A stretch of 64,000 nucleotides of DNA from the NCBI RefSeq assembly GCF_006543045.1, contig NZ_RBZW01000076.1, positions 56,820-120,819 of the forward strand, given 5' to 3'. The notes beneath the pieces were generated by a model. The model saw only the letters and a program-made list of their open reading frames with translations, was not told the DNA's origin and did not search any database. Source of the DNA: Salinadaptatus halalkaliphilus (GTDB lineage: Archaea; Halobacteriota; Halobacteria; Halobacteriales; Natrialbaceae). Position numbers and translations under genes: made by a program. This document shows, piece after piece, positions 33,207 to 42,467 of this stretch (position 1 is its first letter; each line of letters starts with the position of its first letter).

Positions 33207-34703
33207 TCACTGCGGATCACCGGCCTCGTCGCCGGTCGTAAACAGCCACTCGCTGGTTCGGGAGTACGTACCGACGGGCGTTCCAGGCCGGGTCTGGATC
33301 GCTTCGAAAAAGCGGTCCGTGATAACTTCTTCGACGACGCTGACGAGCGACTCCACTTCTTCTTCGTCGTCGATATCGCCGAGAATACCGACCTCGAGTT
33401 GGGCACCGGCCATATCCGCGTGGCCGCCCGCGCTCCCGATCCGATCGAACGCGTCGCGAAGCGTCTCACCGAGGTCGATGTCGTTGGCCCGCGAGCGGGC
33501 GGAGAGAAACGCCATCTCGTCCCGAAAGCCAAAGACGAGCGTCGTATCGACGCCGTCCATGGCGAGCAACTGGTCGGCCGCCTGGGGCAAGGCGTCCCGG
33601 TTCGAGAGCTGGCCGACACTCGCGACGGCGACCGAATCGTGGTGGACGCGATTCTTGATGGCTCGAGCGATCGTCTCCAAGATGTCTCCCTCGACGGTCG
33701 GTTGCTCGACCTGCTCTAAGGCCGCCGTATCGGCGTGGGGCCAGAGCCGTGCGGCAGCGTGAAAGTCCGCCGGCGATACCTCGCGTGTAAACTCGTTCGT
33801 ATCGATACGAATGCCGTACAGCAGTGCAGTCGCCGTCGCCCGATCGATCTCGAGGTCGAAGCGCTCGAGATACTCCGTCATGATCGTACTGGTCGCGCCA
33901 GCGTGTTCGCGCAGTTCGACGAACGTCGCCGAAACCGGGCCACGTGGCGGATGGTGGTCGATGACGACATCGATGTGCAACGATTCGGGAAGCCCGTCGT
34001 TGATCCCCGGGCGAGAGTGGTCGACGAGTGCGAACCCGTCGTAGTCCGCAAGGGAGTCGTCGGGCGCCAGATGTCGCAAGTCGAGATCCAACAGGTTGAC
34101 CATCGCTCGGTTTTCCTGATGGGAGATCTCACCGAAGTAACAGGCGTCGGCCTCGAGACCGAGGGATTCGGCGATATCGACGAGTGCAACCGCACTCGCG
34201 ATGGCGTCGGGATCGGGATTGTCGTGCATCACGACGGCGAGTCGACCGTCGATCGAGAGCAACTGCTGGCGAAGCGACACCGTCGCTTCGGTCGTCGGAC
34301 CGGTCGCTTCCGCCAGCACGCCGGCAACGATCGCATCCGCAGCGGCAACGACATCGTCTGCCAGCGACTCGAAGACCGCGCGGTCGTCGGCAGCCGGATT
34401 ACCGCCCAGATACGCGACGATCGACGCGTCCGGGAATCGCTCGCGTGCGTACTCGAGGGCGACGCGGTTGACGTCGGTCCGGTCGCCCCCGACGAAAACG
34501 GTCGCCGGCTCGTCGATGGCCTCGATCACGCCGGGATCGGTCGGATCGCCCGTTCGAGCCGGAATGCTCTCGTCACGGAGTGCGTCGACGACGCTCTCGT
34601 CGGCAGTGATAACGAGCAGTCGATCGGTCCCCCCGTCTTCGGCAAGCCGGTCGACGATCTGTCGACCCACGGTCCCACAACCCAGCACGAGCCGAAATCC
34701 CAT
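33207..34703 (-). CDS. DHH-family phosphoesterase with N-terminal TrkA-N domain
   Basis: 498 aa. Residues 1-130 form a Rossmann TrkA-N domain (FRLVLGCGTVGRQIVDRLAE; TGDPTDPGVIEAI). The DHH core follows: VVMHDNPDPDAIASAVAL, ALVDHSRPG and VVIDHHPPRG with the metal-binding Asp and His residues. The DHHA1 domain contains the GSAGGHADMAGAQ substrate loop. Related proteins are nanoRNases or cyclic-dinucleotide phosphodiesterases. The gene precedes the CBS-ParB gene on the same strand. Confidence 0.87.
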   Translation of the reverse strand: MGFRLVLGCGTVGRQIVDRLAEDGGTDRLLVITADESVVDALRDESIPARTGDPTDPGVIEAIDEPATVFVGGDRTDVNRVALEYARERFPDASIVAYLGGNPAADDRAVFESLADDVVAAADAIVAGVLAEATGPTTEATVSLRQQLLSIDGRLAVVMHDNPDPDAIASAVALVDIAESLGLEADACYFGEISHQENRAMVNLLDLDLRHLAPDDSLADYDGFALVDHSRPGINDGLPESLHIDVVIDHHPPRGPVSATFVELREHAGATSTIMTEYLERFDLEIDRATATALLYGIRIDTNEFTREVSPADFHAAARLWPHADTAALEQVEQPTVEGDILETIARAIKNRVHHDSVAVASVGQLSNRDALPQAADQLLAMDGVDTTLVFGFRDEMAFLSARSRANDIDLGETLRDAFDRIGSAGGHADMAGAQLEVGILGDIDDEEEVESLVSVVEEVITDRFFEAIQTRPGTPVGTYSRTSEWLFTTGDEAGDPQ

Positions 34704-34789
34704 CTACCGGCGCTTGCCACCGGGACGGGTAAAAACTACCGGGTCCTCGAACGACAGCCAAAACGGCGGGCTCCAAATCGGGGTACCGA

Positions 34790-36304
34790 TCAGACGATGG
34801 CCGCCGCAGCCTCGAGGGCGGTGTCGACGACCGGACCGAAGCCCGGCAACAGGACGACCGTCATCACGGCGGCGACGACGATCGCGGCGTAGAGCCCGGT
34901 CGGTTGGGTCAGCGCGTCGCGCTCGAGGACGGGATCCTCAATCCAGACGGCCTTGACCAGCCGCGAGTAGTAGTACAGCGAGAGCGCGCTGTTGATCACC
35001 AGCGCCGCGGCGACGACCAGCAGGCCTGCCTCGAGCGCGCTCGAGAAGAGGAAGTACTTGCTCCAGAAGCCACCGAGCGGCGGGATGCCGGCGAGACTGA
35101 ACATGAAGATCGCGAGCGCGAAACAGGCGACGGGAGCGCGCCGGCCGAGGCCGTTGTAGTCCTCGAAGGTGCGTCCGACGCCCCAGTGTTCGGCCAGCGC
35201 GACGAACAGGAACGCGCCCGTGTTCATGAAGCCGTAGACCAGCAGGTGCATCATCGCCGCACCCATGACGAGCTCGCCGCCGTCGGCCGAGAGGCCGGCG
35301 AGTCCGATCAAGGCGTAGCCGGCATGGCCGATCGAGGAGTAGGCGAGCATTCGCTTGACGTTGTCCTGGGTCGCGGCCGCGAAGTTCCCGACGGTCATCG
35401 TCACGATCGCGAGCGCGACGAACGCGACCGTCCAGTCGATGCCGATCACGCCCGCCGTCGCCTCGAGCGGGAACGCCTCGGTAAACACGCGGAAGGCGAT
35501 GACGAAGCCGGCGGCCTTCGAGGCCGACGAGAGGAACGCGCTGATCGGTGCGGGTGCGCCCTCGTAGGCCTCGGGGGCCCAGAAGTGGAAGGGCACGCTC
35601 GCGGTCTTGAACGCGATGCCACCGATCAGGAACAGGATGCCAAGCCCGAGCAGCCCGTCGTAGGCGGCCGCGTCGCCAGCCTCGATGACCGAGGCGATGT
35701 TACCGAGTTGCAGGTAGCCCGTCGCACCGTAAACCAGCGAGATGCCATAGAGGAAGATCGCCGACGACAGGGCGCCGACCAGGAAGTACTTCAGCCCGGC
35801 TTCGACGCTGCCGCGGTTGTCCTTCAGGATCGAGACGAGCGCGTACGACGGCAGGCTCGCCAGCTCGAGGGCGATGAAGATGGTGACGAGGCTGTTGGCG
35901 GCGGCCATCGTCGCCATCCCGGTCGCAGCGAGCAAGACCAGCGAGTAGTACTCGGCCTGGTAGGTGTGGCCGGCCATGTAGTCGTAGCTGGCGACGACCA
36001 CCAACGCGGTGACGACCGCGACGATGATCATGAAGTAAAGCGCCAGCTGGTCGACGACGAACTGGCCGTCGAACAGTTCGATGACGCCGAAGCCGTCGAC
36101 GCCGGTCGCGCCGACGCCGGCCATGCTGAACCAGACCGCGACACCCAGTGCCGCCAGCGAGCCGGTCGTCGCGATCCCCGCGAGGACGTTCCGGTTCGTC
36201 GAGCGCGGGCTGATACTGTCGACGACGAACAACGCGATGGCGGTCGCAGCCAACAGCAAGGCCGGGCCGAGTGCGGTCCACTCCGGCAGTTGAATCGGTT
36301 CCAT
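34790..36304 (-). CDS. nuoN: NADH dehydrogenase-like subunit N
   Basis: 504-aa antiporter-like membrane subunit of the respiratory Nuo complex, with about 14 helices. Conserved: the Lys and Glu of the proton-translocation TMs in AANSLVTIFIALELASLPSY and ASKAAGFVIAFRVFTEAFPL. ATG 36304 overlaps the nuoM stop (TGATG); a GTG one codon upstream is possible. Last gene of the eleven-gene operon. Confidence 0.93.
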   Translation of the reverse strand: MEPIQLPEWTALGPALLLAATAIALFVVDSISPRSTNRNVLAGIATTGSLAALGVAVWFSMAGVGATGVDGFGVIELFDGQFVVDQLALYFMIIVAVVTALVVVASYDYMAGHTYQAEYYSLVLLAATGMATMAAANSLVTIFIALELASLPSYALVSILKDNRGSVEAGLKYFLVGALSSAIFLYGISLVYGATGYLQLGNIASVIEAGDAAAYDGLLGLGILFLIGGIAFKTASVPFHFWAPEAYEGAPAPISAFLSSASKAAGFVIAFRVFTEAFPLEATAGVIGIDWTVAFVALAIVTMTVGNFAAATQDNVKRMLAYSSIGHAGYALIGLAGLSADGGELVMGAAMMHLLVYGFMNTGAFLFVALAEHWGVGRTFEDYNGLGRRAPVACFALAIFMFSLAGIPPLGGFWSKYFLFSSALEAGLLVVAAALVINSALSLYYYSRLVKAVWIEDPVLERDALTQPTGLYAAIVVAAVMTVVLLPGFGPVVDTALEAAAAIV

Positions 36305-37842
36305 CACAGGTCACCTCCGTTCGCTATGATCGGATCGACTGCGTCGGTAATCATCTCGAAGATCAACTCCGGTGCGACGCCGAGTGCGATGATGAGCCCG
36401 AGCAAGACGAACATCGGCGCGATGTCGTGCAGCGGCGCTCGAGTCACCTCGTACTCCGTTTCCAGATTGTAGGGTCCGAAGACGGCGCGTTGCATCGCAA
36501 ACAGCAGGTAGCCGGCCACGATGACGATGCCGAACATCGCCGCCGCGGTGAAGACGGGTGCGTACGCGAGGAACTCGGAGCCAAAGGAGCCAAAGAAGAT
36601 GGCGAACTCGCCGTAGAACCCGCTCATCAGCGGCAGTCCCATGTAGCCGAAGGCGCCGGCGATCAGGATGCCGACGGCGACGGGCATCCGATCGGCCATC
36701 CCGGACATGTCCGTGACCATCCGGGTGTGGGTCGCGTTGTAGATGACGCCGACCGCCATGAACATCAGCCCGGAGATCAGGCCGTGACTGACCATCTGGA
36801 AGGTTGCGCCGCCGACCCCGAACTGGGTGAACGCGATCAGCCCGAGGATGACGTAGCCCATCGACGACACGGAGGAGTAGGCGACGATCCGTTTCAGGTC
36901 GGTCTGGGCCAGCGCGAGCATCGCGCCGTAGATGACGCTGATGACGGCGATGGCCGCGATCGGGACCACGAACGGCTCGATGACATCCGTCGGGAACATG
37001 GTGAAGTTGAACCGCAACAGTGCGTAGGTTCCCATCTTCAGCAAGACGCCGGCAAGCAGCACCGACGCGGGCGTCGGCGCCTCGACGTGGGCGTCGGGCA
37101 ACCACGTGTGGAAAGGGACGATCGGCACCTTCACCGCGAACCCGAGGAACATCGCGACGAAGACCAGCGCCGTCAACGTCGTCGGATCGACACCGAACAG
37201 CGCCGTCTGAACGCCGTCGCCGTTGATCATCGCGTCCGTGATCTCGGGCAGGGCGAAACTCGAGACGGCGTCACCGAGCCCGAACACGAGCGCGACGAAG
37301 GCGCCGAACATCACGAGCGACGCCACGTTCGTGTAGACGAAGAACTTGATCGCGGCGTACTTCCGTCGTGGGCCGCCCCAGATGCCGATCAGCAGGTACA
37401 TCGGGATCAACACCGCTTCCCAGAAGATGAACCAGACGAAGAAATCCAGCGCGACGAAGACGCCGATCAGGTTCGCCTCGATAAAGAGGATGAGCCCGTA
37501 GAACTGGGACTCGCGTTCGTCGATCGGCGTCCACGAGCTGAGGATCGCCAGCGACGTCAGGATCGTCGTCAGCACGACCAGGGGCAGGCTGATGCCGTCG
37601 ACGCCGACGAACCACGTGATCGCGTAGTCGCCAAACTGGATCCACTCCATCTGGGACTCGAAGGCCAGATCGCCCTCGAGCAAGGCGTTCCCGCTGCCGT
37701 CGAAGGCGGCGAACAGCCACAGGCTGATCGCGGCCGGCACGAGGCTGATCGCAAAGGCCAGTTTGCCGGCGATACGGTTCGGCGCGACGAAGACGACCGC
37801 CGCCCCGAGCAGTGCGACCGCGAGCAGTGTCTCGAGCAACAT
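36304..37842 (-). CDS. nuoM: NADH dehydrogenase-like subunit M
   Basis: 512-aa proton-pumping antiporter-like subunit. Typical segments: WFIFWEAVLIPMYLLIGIWG, FVAMFLGFAVKVPIVPFHTW with the essential Lys, HVEAPTPASVLLAGVLLKMG, and IVAYSSVSSMGYVILGLIA. The ATG at 37842 overlaps the nuoL TAA (TAATG) and is preferred to the GTG at 37851. Confidence 0.94.
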   Translation of the reverse strand: MLLETLLAVALLGAAVVFVAPNRIAGKLAFAISLVPAAISLWLFAAFDGSGNALLEGDLAFESQMEWIQFGDYAITWFVGVDGISLPLVVLTTILTSLAILSSWTPIDERESQFYGLILFIEANLIGVFVALDFFVWFIFWEAVLIPMYLLIGIWGGPRRKYAAIKFFVYTNVASLVMFGAFVALVFGLGDAVSSFALPEITDAMINGDGVQTALFGVDPTTLTALVFVAMFLGFAVKVPIVPFHTWLPDAHVEAPTPASVLLAGVLLKMGTYALLRFNFTMFPTDVIEPFVVPIAAIAVISVIYGAMLALAQTDLKRIVAYSSVSSMGYVILGLIAFTQFGVGGATFQMVSHGLISGLMFMAVGVIYNATHTRMVTDMSGMADRMPVAVGILIAGAFGYMGLPLMSGFYGEFAIFFGSFGSEFLAYAPVFTAAAMFGIVIVAGYLLFAMQRAVFGPYNLETEYEVTRAPLHDIAPMFVLLGLIIALGVAPELIFEMITDAVDPIIANGGDL

Positions 37843-39875
37843 TAGAACCACCCTCCGAGGAATCCGAGCACGAGCAACAGGACGATGACACCCGTGACGA
37901 TCAGTGCTGCGTAGTTGGTCACGATACCAGTTTGTAGTCGACGTATCCGATCGCTACCGAAGAGACTCGCCGTCGAGGTACCGTCGACGATCCCGTCGAT
38001 AACGGTCTGGTCGAATCGATCGGCCGCTCGAGCGAGTGGGAGCGTCAGTCCTTCGGCGAGCCAGACCTGGTACTCGTCCTGATAGTAGTTGTCCTCGATG
38101 ACTTTTCCAGCCGAGCCGAGGCGTTCCGTGTGGGCGACCGGTTCCGGTTTGTTGTACAACAGCCAGGCCAGTCCGGCACCCGAGAACGCCAGCAGCAGCG
38201 AGAGGCCGGCCGCGACGAGGACGGTGACCTGTTCGCTGCCGATGTAGCTCGTCTCGTAGGCCAGCAACTCGCCGTAGGCGGTGTAGGTCAGCCCCTCGAT
38301 GGCACCGTACTCACCGTCAAGCCAGTGCTCTAAGAAGGTGATATCGACGCCAGCGAGCTTCGCGACGGGCGCGAGGTTGGCGATGCCGGCGACGACCGCG
38401 AGGACGCCGAGGACGAGCAGCGGCGCCTTGATCGACCAGCCGACCGGGTGTGGATCCTCGGCGACCTCGGATCGTGGCTCACCGTGGAAGGTGAGAAACA
38501 CCATCCGGAAGGTGTAGAAGCCGGTGAAGAAGACGGCCAACAGGCCCATCGCGTAGGCTGCCATAATAACCGGCTCCTCGAGGCCGACGATCAGCGCGTC
38601 GTACAGAATTTCGTCCTTGGACCAGAAGCCCGAGAACGGAATGATACCCGCGAGCGCGAGCGCGCCCGCGAGGAACGTGTAGTAGGTGACGGGTGCCTTG
38701 TCTTTCAGGCCGCCCATCTTCCACATGTCCTGTTCGTGGTGCATGATGACGATGACGGCACCGGCACCGAGGAACAGCAAGGCCTTGAAGAAGGCGTGGT
38801 TCATCAGGTGGAAGACGCCGGCGACGTAGCCGCCGACGCCGAGACCGAGCATCATGTAGCCGTACTGGCTGATCGTCGAGTACGCCAGCACCTGCTTGAT
38901 GTCGTCTTTGACGACGCCCATCGTCGCCGCGAACAGTGCGGTGAAGCCGCCGACGAACGCGATGATCGCGAGCGTCGTCGGACTGAGCGCGTAGTAGCCG
39001 AACATCCGGGCGACCAGGTAGACACCGGCTGCAACCATCGTCGCCGCATGGATGAGCGCGGAGACGGTCGTCGGGCCCTCCATCGCGTCGGGCAGCCAGG
39101 TGTGCAGCGGGAATTGGGCGGACTTCCCAATCACGCCACCCAGTACCAGCAGGCCGGTGATCGTCACCCACGTCTGGGCGTCGAAGCCGAACAGCTGATC
39201 GCCGCCGTCGATGGCGGTCTCGGCGGCCGTGACGAACGAGTCGTCACCGGCGAACGCGACCGTGCCGAAGGTTGCGGCGATGGCCACGACCCCGATCAGG
39301 AAGAAGTAGTCACCGAAGCGGGTGACCAGAAACGCCTTCTTCGCGGCCGAGGGTGCGGACTTCGTGCGGAACCAGAACCCGATCAGCAGGAACGAACACA
39401 GCCCCACCAGTTCGAAGAAGATGAAGGCCATCAGCAGGTTGTCCGCGACGACGAACGCGAGCATGCTGAACGTAAAGAGCCCGAGTCCGGCGTAGTATCG
39501 CGGTAACCCGGTCTCGCCCTCGGCGTTCATGTAGCCGAGGCTGAAGACGTGGACCAGGAAGGCCACGAGCGAGACGATGACGAGCATCAACGCCGCTAGC
39601 GGATCGATCAGCAGTCCGAACGTGAACGAGACGCCCTCGACGCCGGTCGCGCTCGTCGCGTCGCCAGCCGCCCACTCGTAGAGCGTCTCGTGATACGCTT
39701 CGCCACTCGCGACGGCCGCGGCCATCACGAGCGACAGGAGCAACGAGCCCCCGGTCGCGATGATACCCGGCAACGCCCCCTTCTTCGGCAAGTACGTGCC
39801 GAAAGCGAGGACGACGACGAACGCCACGAGCGGGAACAGTGCAATCGCCGGCGCGTAGTCGAATACACCTTCCAT
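37842..39875 (-). CDS. nuoL: NADH dehydrogenase-like subunit L
   Basis: 677-aa antiporter-like subunit, with about 16 helices and the lateral amphipathic helix expected at the C-terminus. Motifs: FFELVGLCSFLLIGFWFRTK, GGVIGKSAQFPLHTWLPDAM, EGPTTVSALIHAATMVAAGV and VLAYSTISQYGYMMLGLGVG. Follows nuoK by one base. Confidence 0.95.
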   Translation of the reverse strand: MEGVFDYAPAIALFPLVAFVVVLAFGTYLPKKGALPGIIATGGSLLLSLVMAAAVASGEAYHETLYEWAAGDATSATGVEGVSFTFGLLIDPLAALMLVIVSLVAFLVHVFSLGYMNAEGETGLPRYYAGLGLFTFSMLAFVVADNLLMAFIFFELVGLCSFLLIGFWFRTKSAPSAAKKAFLVTRFGDYFFLIGVVAIAATFGTVAFAGDDSFVTAAETAIDGGDQLFGFDAQTWVTITGLLVLGGVIGKSAQFPLHTWLPDAMEGPTTVSALIHAATMVAAGVYLVARMFGYYALSPTTLAIIAFVGGFTALFAATMGVVKDDIKQVLAYSTISQYGYMMLGLGVGGYVAGVFHLMNHAFFKALLFLGAGAVIVIMHHEQDMWKMGGLKDKAPVTYYTFLAGALALAGIIPFSGFWSKDEILYDALIVGLEEPVIMAAYAMGLLAVFFTGFYTFRMVFLTFHGEPRSEVAEDPHPVGWSIKAPLLVLGVLAVVAGIANLAPVAKLAGVDITFLEHWLDGEYGAIEGLTYTAYGELLAYETSYIGSEQVTVLVAAGLSLLLAFSGAGLAWLLYNKPEPVAHTERLGSAGKVIEDNYYQDEYQVWLAEGLTLPLARAADRFDQTVIDGIVDGTSTASLFGSDRIRRLQTGIVTNYAALIVTGVIVLLLVLGFLGGWF

Positions 39876-39876
39876 C

Positions 39877-40182
39877 TTACCACCTCATCGTCGTCGGCAC
39901 CGTGACATCGACGTCACGGAAGTTTCGGTACAACACCAGGATGATCCCGAGTCCGACGGCGACCTCCGCCGCGGCCAGTGCCATCGCAAACAGCGCGAAC
40001 ACTTGCCCGGTAAGGTTGCCGTGATAGAACGCAAACGCGATCAGGTTGATATTCGCTGCGTTCAGCAGTAACTCGACAGACATCAAGAACATCAGTGCGT
40101 TGCGACGCGTCAACACGCCGAAGAGACCGATACAGAACAGCCCCATCGACAGCAGGACGTAGTACTCGATCGCGACCGTCAT
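39877..40182 (-). CDS. nuoK: NADH dehydrogenase-like subunit K
   Basis: 101 aa, three membrane helices with the buried glutamates of the proton pathway (LMFLMSVELLLNAANINLIA; ALAAAEVAVGLGIILVLYRN). ATG at 40182 overlaps the stop of the nuoJ2 gene by ATGA. Confidence 0.95.
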   Translation of the reverse strand: MTVAIEYYVLLSMGLFCIGLFGVLTRRNALMFLMSVELLLNAANINLIAFAFYHGNLTGQVFALFAMALAAAEVAVGLGIILVLYRNFRDVDVTVPTTMRW

Positions 40183-40625
40183 CGAGCGTCACCTCCCGGA
40201 GTGCCGTCAAACTCGTCGGTACCGCTCGAGTCGCTCGCTGCTGTGTCGAAACCGCCGTCGGTGGCGGTTGCATCGGTCTCGCCTGACGGCCCCTGACTCG
40301 AGAGCGGGGAGACGGGTTCGCCCGCGTCCTCGCGTTTGGCGAGGACGAGCGAGGCGTCGAGTGCGGCGTCTAGGACGATCGCGATCAGCAAGAACGCCGC
40401 GAGGAACGGCTCGGTGTCGGGGATGGCTCCCTCGTTCGATTGTAACGGCTCGAGATCGAACATCGCGTAGCCGATCTCGGACACGATCGACAGATCGTCG
40501 GGGAAGCCAGCCATCTGGCCGAAGCCGGTGTTCAAGACGATCGCTGCCATCAGTCCGAACAGCGCAACGGCGAGCAGGCCGGGTGCGAGGACGCTGCCGA
40601 GGCGGAGTTCCGGACGGGTCGTCAC
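40179..40625 (-). CDS. nuoJ2: NADH dehydrogenase-like subunit J, C-terminal half (split nuoJ)
   Basis: 148 aa with a GTG start at 40625 overlapping the upstream stop. Two hydrophobic helices (LAPGLLAVALFGLMAAIVLN; PFLAAFLLIAIVLDAALDAS) match the second half of bacterial NuoJ, and a polar, acidic tail of about 50 residues is added. It functions only with the NuoJ1 product. Confidence 0.87.
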   Translation of the reverse strand: MTTRPELRLGSVLAPGLLAVALFGLMAAIVLNTGFGQMAGFPDDLSIVSEIGYAMFDLEPLQSNEGAIPDTEPFLAAFLLIAIVLDAALDASLVLAKREDAGEPVSPLSSQGPSGETDATATDGGFDTAASDSSGTDEFDGTPGGDAR

Positions 40626-40894
40626 GTTCGAACCACCTCGTCCATCTCGGTCTCCTCACGCTGGGTGAGCATGACCGCGAAGGTGACGAGAATGAGCACG
40701 CCACCGACGTAGACCAGCACCTGCATCATCGCGACGAACTCCGCGGCCAGCATGACGTAGTGGACCGCGACGCTGAGTAGGGCGATCCCGAGCATGAGCG
40801 CGGAGTGCCAGGGGTCTTTCAGCAGGACGACCCCGGCGGCGCTGCCAAGCGTCACGGCTGCGAACAGTGCGAACGCGATCAGGTCGGCGGTCAT
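40622..40894 (-). CDS. nuoJ1: NADH dehydrogenase-like subunit J, N-terminal half (split nuoJ)
   Basis: 90 aa equal to the first three helices of NuoJ: LIAFALFAAVTLGSAAGVVL, HSALMLGIALLSVAVHYVML and the pi-bulge helix VYVGGVLILVTFAVMLTQRE. The ATG at 40894 overlaps the nuoI stop. The split is a known haloarchaeal arrangement. Confidence 0.9.
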   Translation of the reverse strand: MTADLIAFALFAAVTLGSAAGVVLLKDPWHSALMLGIALLSVAVHYVMLAAEFVAMMQVLVYVGGVLILVTFAVMLTQREETEMDEVVRT

Positions 40895-41352
40895 TGGTAA
40901 TCGACCTCCCCGTCGCCCTCACCAATCCAGGCGCCTCGATCGGGTTCTCTGGACTCGAGCGGATCGATGTCCTTGTACCACGGAACGGATTTGAGCTGTT
41001 CTTTGTTGTAGACCAGATCCTGCTTGGTGTCGGCCGTGAACTCGAAGTTCTGGGTGAGCAGGATGGCGTCGACGGGACAGACCTCCTCGCAGAGCCGACA
41101 GTAGATACACTGGCCGATGTGGAGGTTGTACTGTTCACCGTTCCGTTTGTCGTCCATCACGATCTGGATCGTATCGTTCGGACAGACGTTCTCACACTGT
41201 CGACACCAGATACAGCGCTCCTGGCTGAACTTGTGGACGCCGCGGAATCGCGGTGAGACGTCCGGTGCCGTTTCGGGGTATTCGACCGTGAAGGTCGAGC
41301 CGTCCAGTGCGTGTTTCATCGTCGTCGCCATGGATTTGAGCAGTCCGATCAT
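40891..41352 (-). CDS. nuoI: NADH dehydrogenase-like subunit I (2x 4Fe-4S)
   Basis: 153-aa ferredoxin-like subunit that passes electrons along the peripheral arm. Two 4Fe-4S motifs: CIWCRQCENVCPNDTI and CIYCRLCEEVCPVDAI. ATG 41352 overlaps the nuoH stop; the much longer open frame to 42273 lies antisense to nothing real and is ignored. Confidence 0.95.
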   Translation of the reverse strand: MIGLLKSMATTMKHALDGSTFTVEYPETAPDVSPRFRGVHKFSQERCIWCRQCENVCPNDTIQIVMDDKRNGEQYNLHIGQCIYCRLCEEVCPVDAILLTQNFEFTADTKQDLVYNKEQLKSVPWYKDIDPLESREPDRGAWIGEGDGEVDYQ

Positions 41353-42467
41353 GCTATCACCCACACGATTGCTGCGGTCAGGCCAAGATTGGCAAAGGAA
41401 AGGACCAGTAGGCCCTTCCAGCCGATCTCGATCAAGTGGTCGATGCGGACGCGTGGGATCGCCGATCGAAGCCACTGCGTGAGGAAGAACACTGCCCAGA
41501 TCTTGAGCAGGAACCAGACGATACCGAGTTCGGCCGGACCGGGGCCGGCCGGTCCGCCGAGGAAGATCGTCGCGATGATCGCCCCACCGAGGAAGATGTG
41601 CAGGAACTCGCCGAGGTAGACCAGCACGAACTGCACCGAGGAGTACTCGGTCTGGTAGCCGGCGATCAGTTCTGCCGGCGCTTCCGGCATGTCGAATGGG
41701 TTCCGGCCGACCTCCGCGAAGTTCGCGATCAGGAACAGGACGAACGCGAAGGGGTTGACCAGCGCGTACCAGGCCGGCACTGCCCACTCGAGGCCGGGAA
41801 TCGTAAACAGGACCGTCTCGTTCTGGACGGCGACGATCTCGCTCATCCGGAGCGAGCCGGCGAAGAGAACGACCGACAGCCCGGTCACGACGAGGGGGAT
41901 CTCGTACGCGATATTCTGTGCGACGGCACGCAGGCCGCCGAGCATCGAGTACTTGTTCCCCGAGGCGTAGCCGGCCATCACGAGGCCGATCGAGGCGATA
42001 CCTGCGACCGCGAAGACGAACGCCAGACCGACCTCGGGATCGGCAAGGTGGATGCCGCTGCCCATCGGAATCACGGCAAAGCCCAACAGGGCCGACCCCG
42101 CGATGACGATCGGTGCGAGGTCGTAGGCCGGGCGGTCGGCGTGTTCCGGAATGATGTTTTCCTTCGAGAGCAGTCGAACCGCGTCGGCGACGATGATAAA
42201 GATGCCGCCGGGGCCGAGGTGGTTGACCGCGATTCGGTCCGTGAAGGCGGCGGTGATCTTTCGTTTCGCCCACGGCCCGGCGACGCCGGTCATCGCCATC
42301 ATGATGTTGGCGACAATGAAGGCCGCGATGAAGGCCGCGAACAACTCGCCGGCGAGACCGAACTCGCCGAGTCCGGTCAGGTCGCCGATCCGTTCGGGCA
42401 ACAGGACCGTCTCGCCGGCCTGCAGCGGCGTCGCTGCCGGGAACCCGAGGCTCGTACCCGCACTCAT
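41349..42467 (-). CDS. nuoH: NADH dehydrogenase-like subunit H
   Basis: 372-aa, eight-helix membrane subunit that joins the peripheral and membrane arms and lines the quinone pocket. Motifs: DRIAVNHLGPGGIFIIVADA, NKYSMLGGLRAVAQNIAYEI, and NPFDMPEAPAELIAGYQTEY. ATG 42467 overlaps the nuoCD stop. Confidence 0.95.
   Translation of the reverse strand: MSAGTSLGFPAATPLQAGETVLLPERIGDLTGLGEFGLAGELFAAFIAAFIVANIMMAMTGVAGPWAKRKITAAFTDRIAVNHLGPGGIFIIVADAVRLLSKENIIPEHADRPAYDLAPIVIAGSALLGFAVIPMGSGIHLADPEVGLAFVFAVAGIASIGLVMAGYASGNKYSMLGGLRAVAQNIAYEIPLVVTGLSVVLFAGSLRMSEIVAVQNETVLFTIPGLEWAVPAWYALVNPFAFVLFLIANFAEVGRNPFDMPEAPAELIAGYQTEYSSVQFVLVYLGEFLHIFLGGAIIATIFLGGPAGPGPAELGIVWFLLKIWAVFFLTQWLRSAIPRVRIDHLIEIGWKGLLVLSFANLGLTAAIVWVIA

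Noticed and set aside
34904-37845. Long plus-strand frames opposite nuoN and nuoM (about 520 codons each)
   Set aside because: Antisense shadows. Products are rich in Arg, Gln and His with no family features, and the nuo genes are certain.
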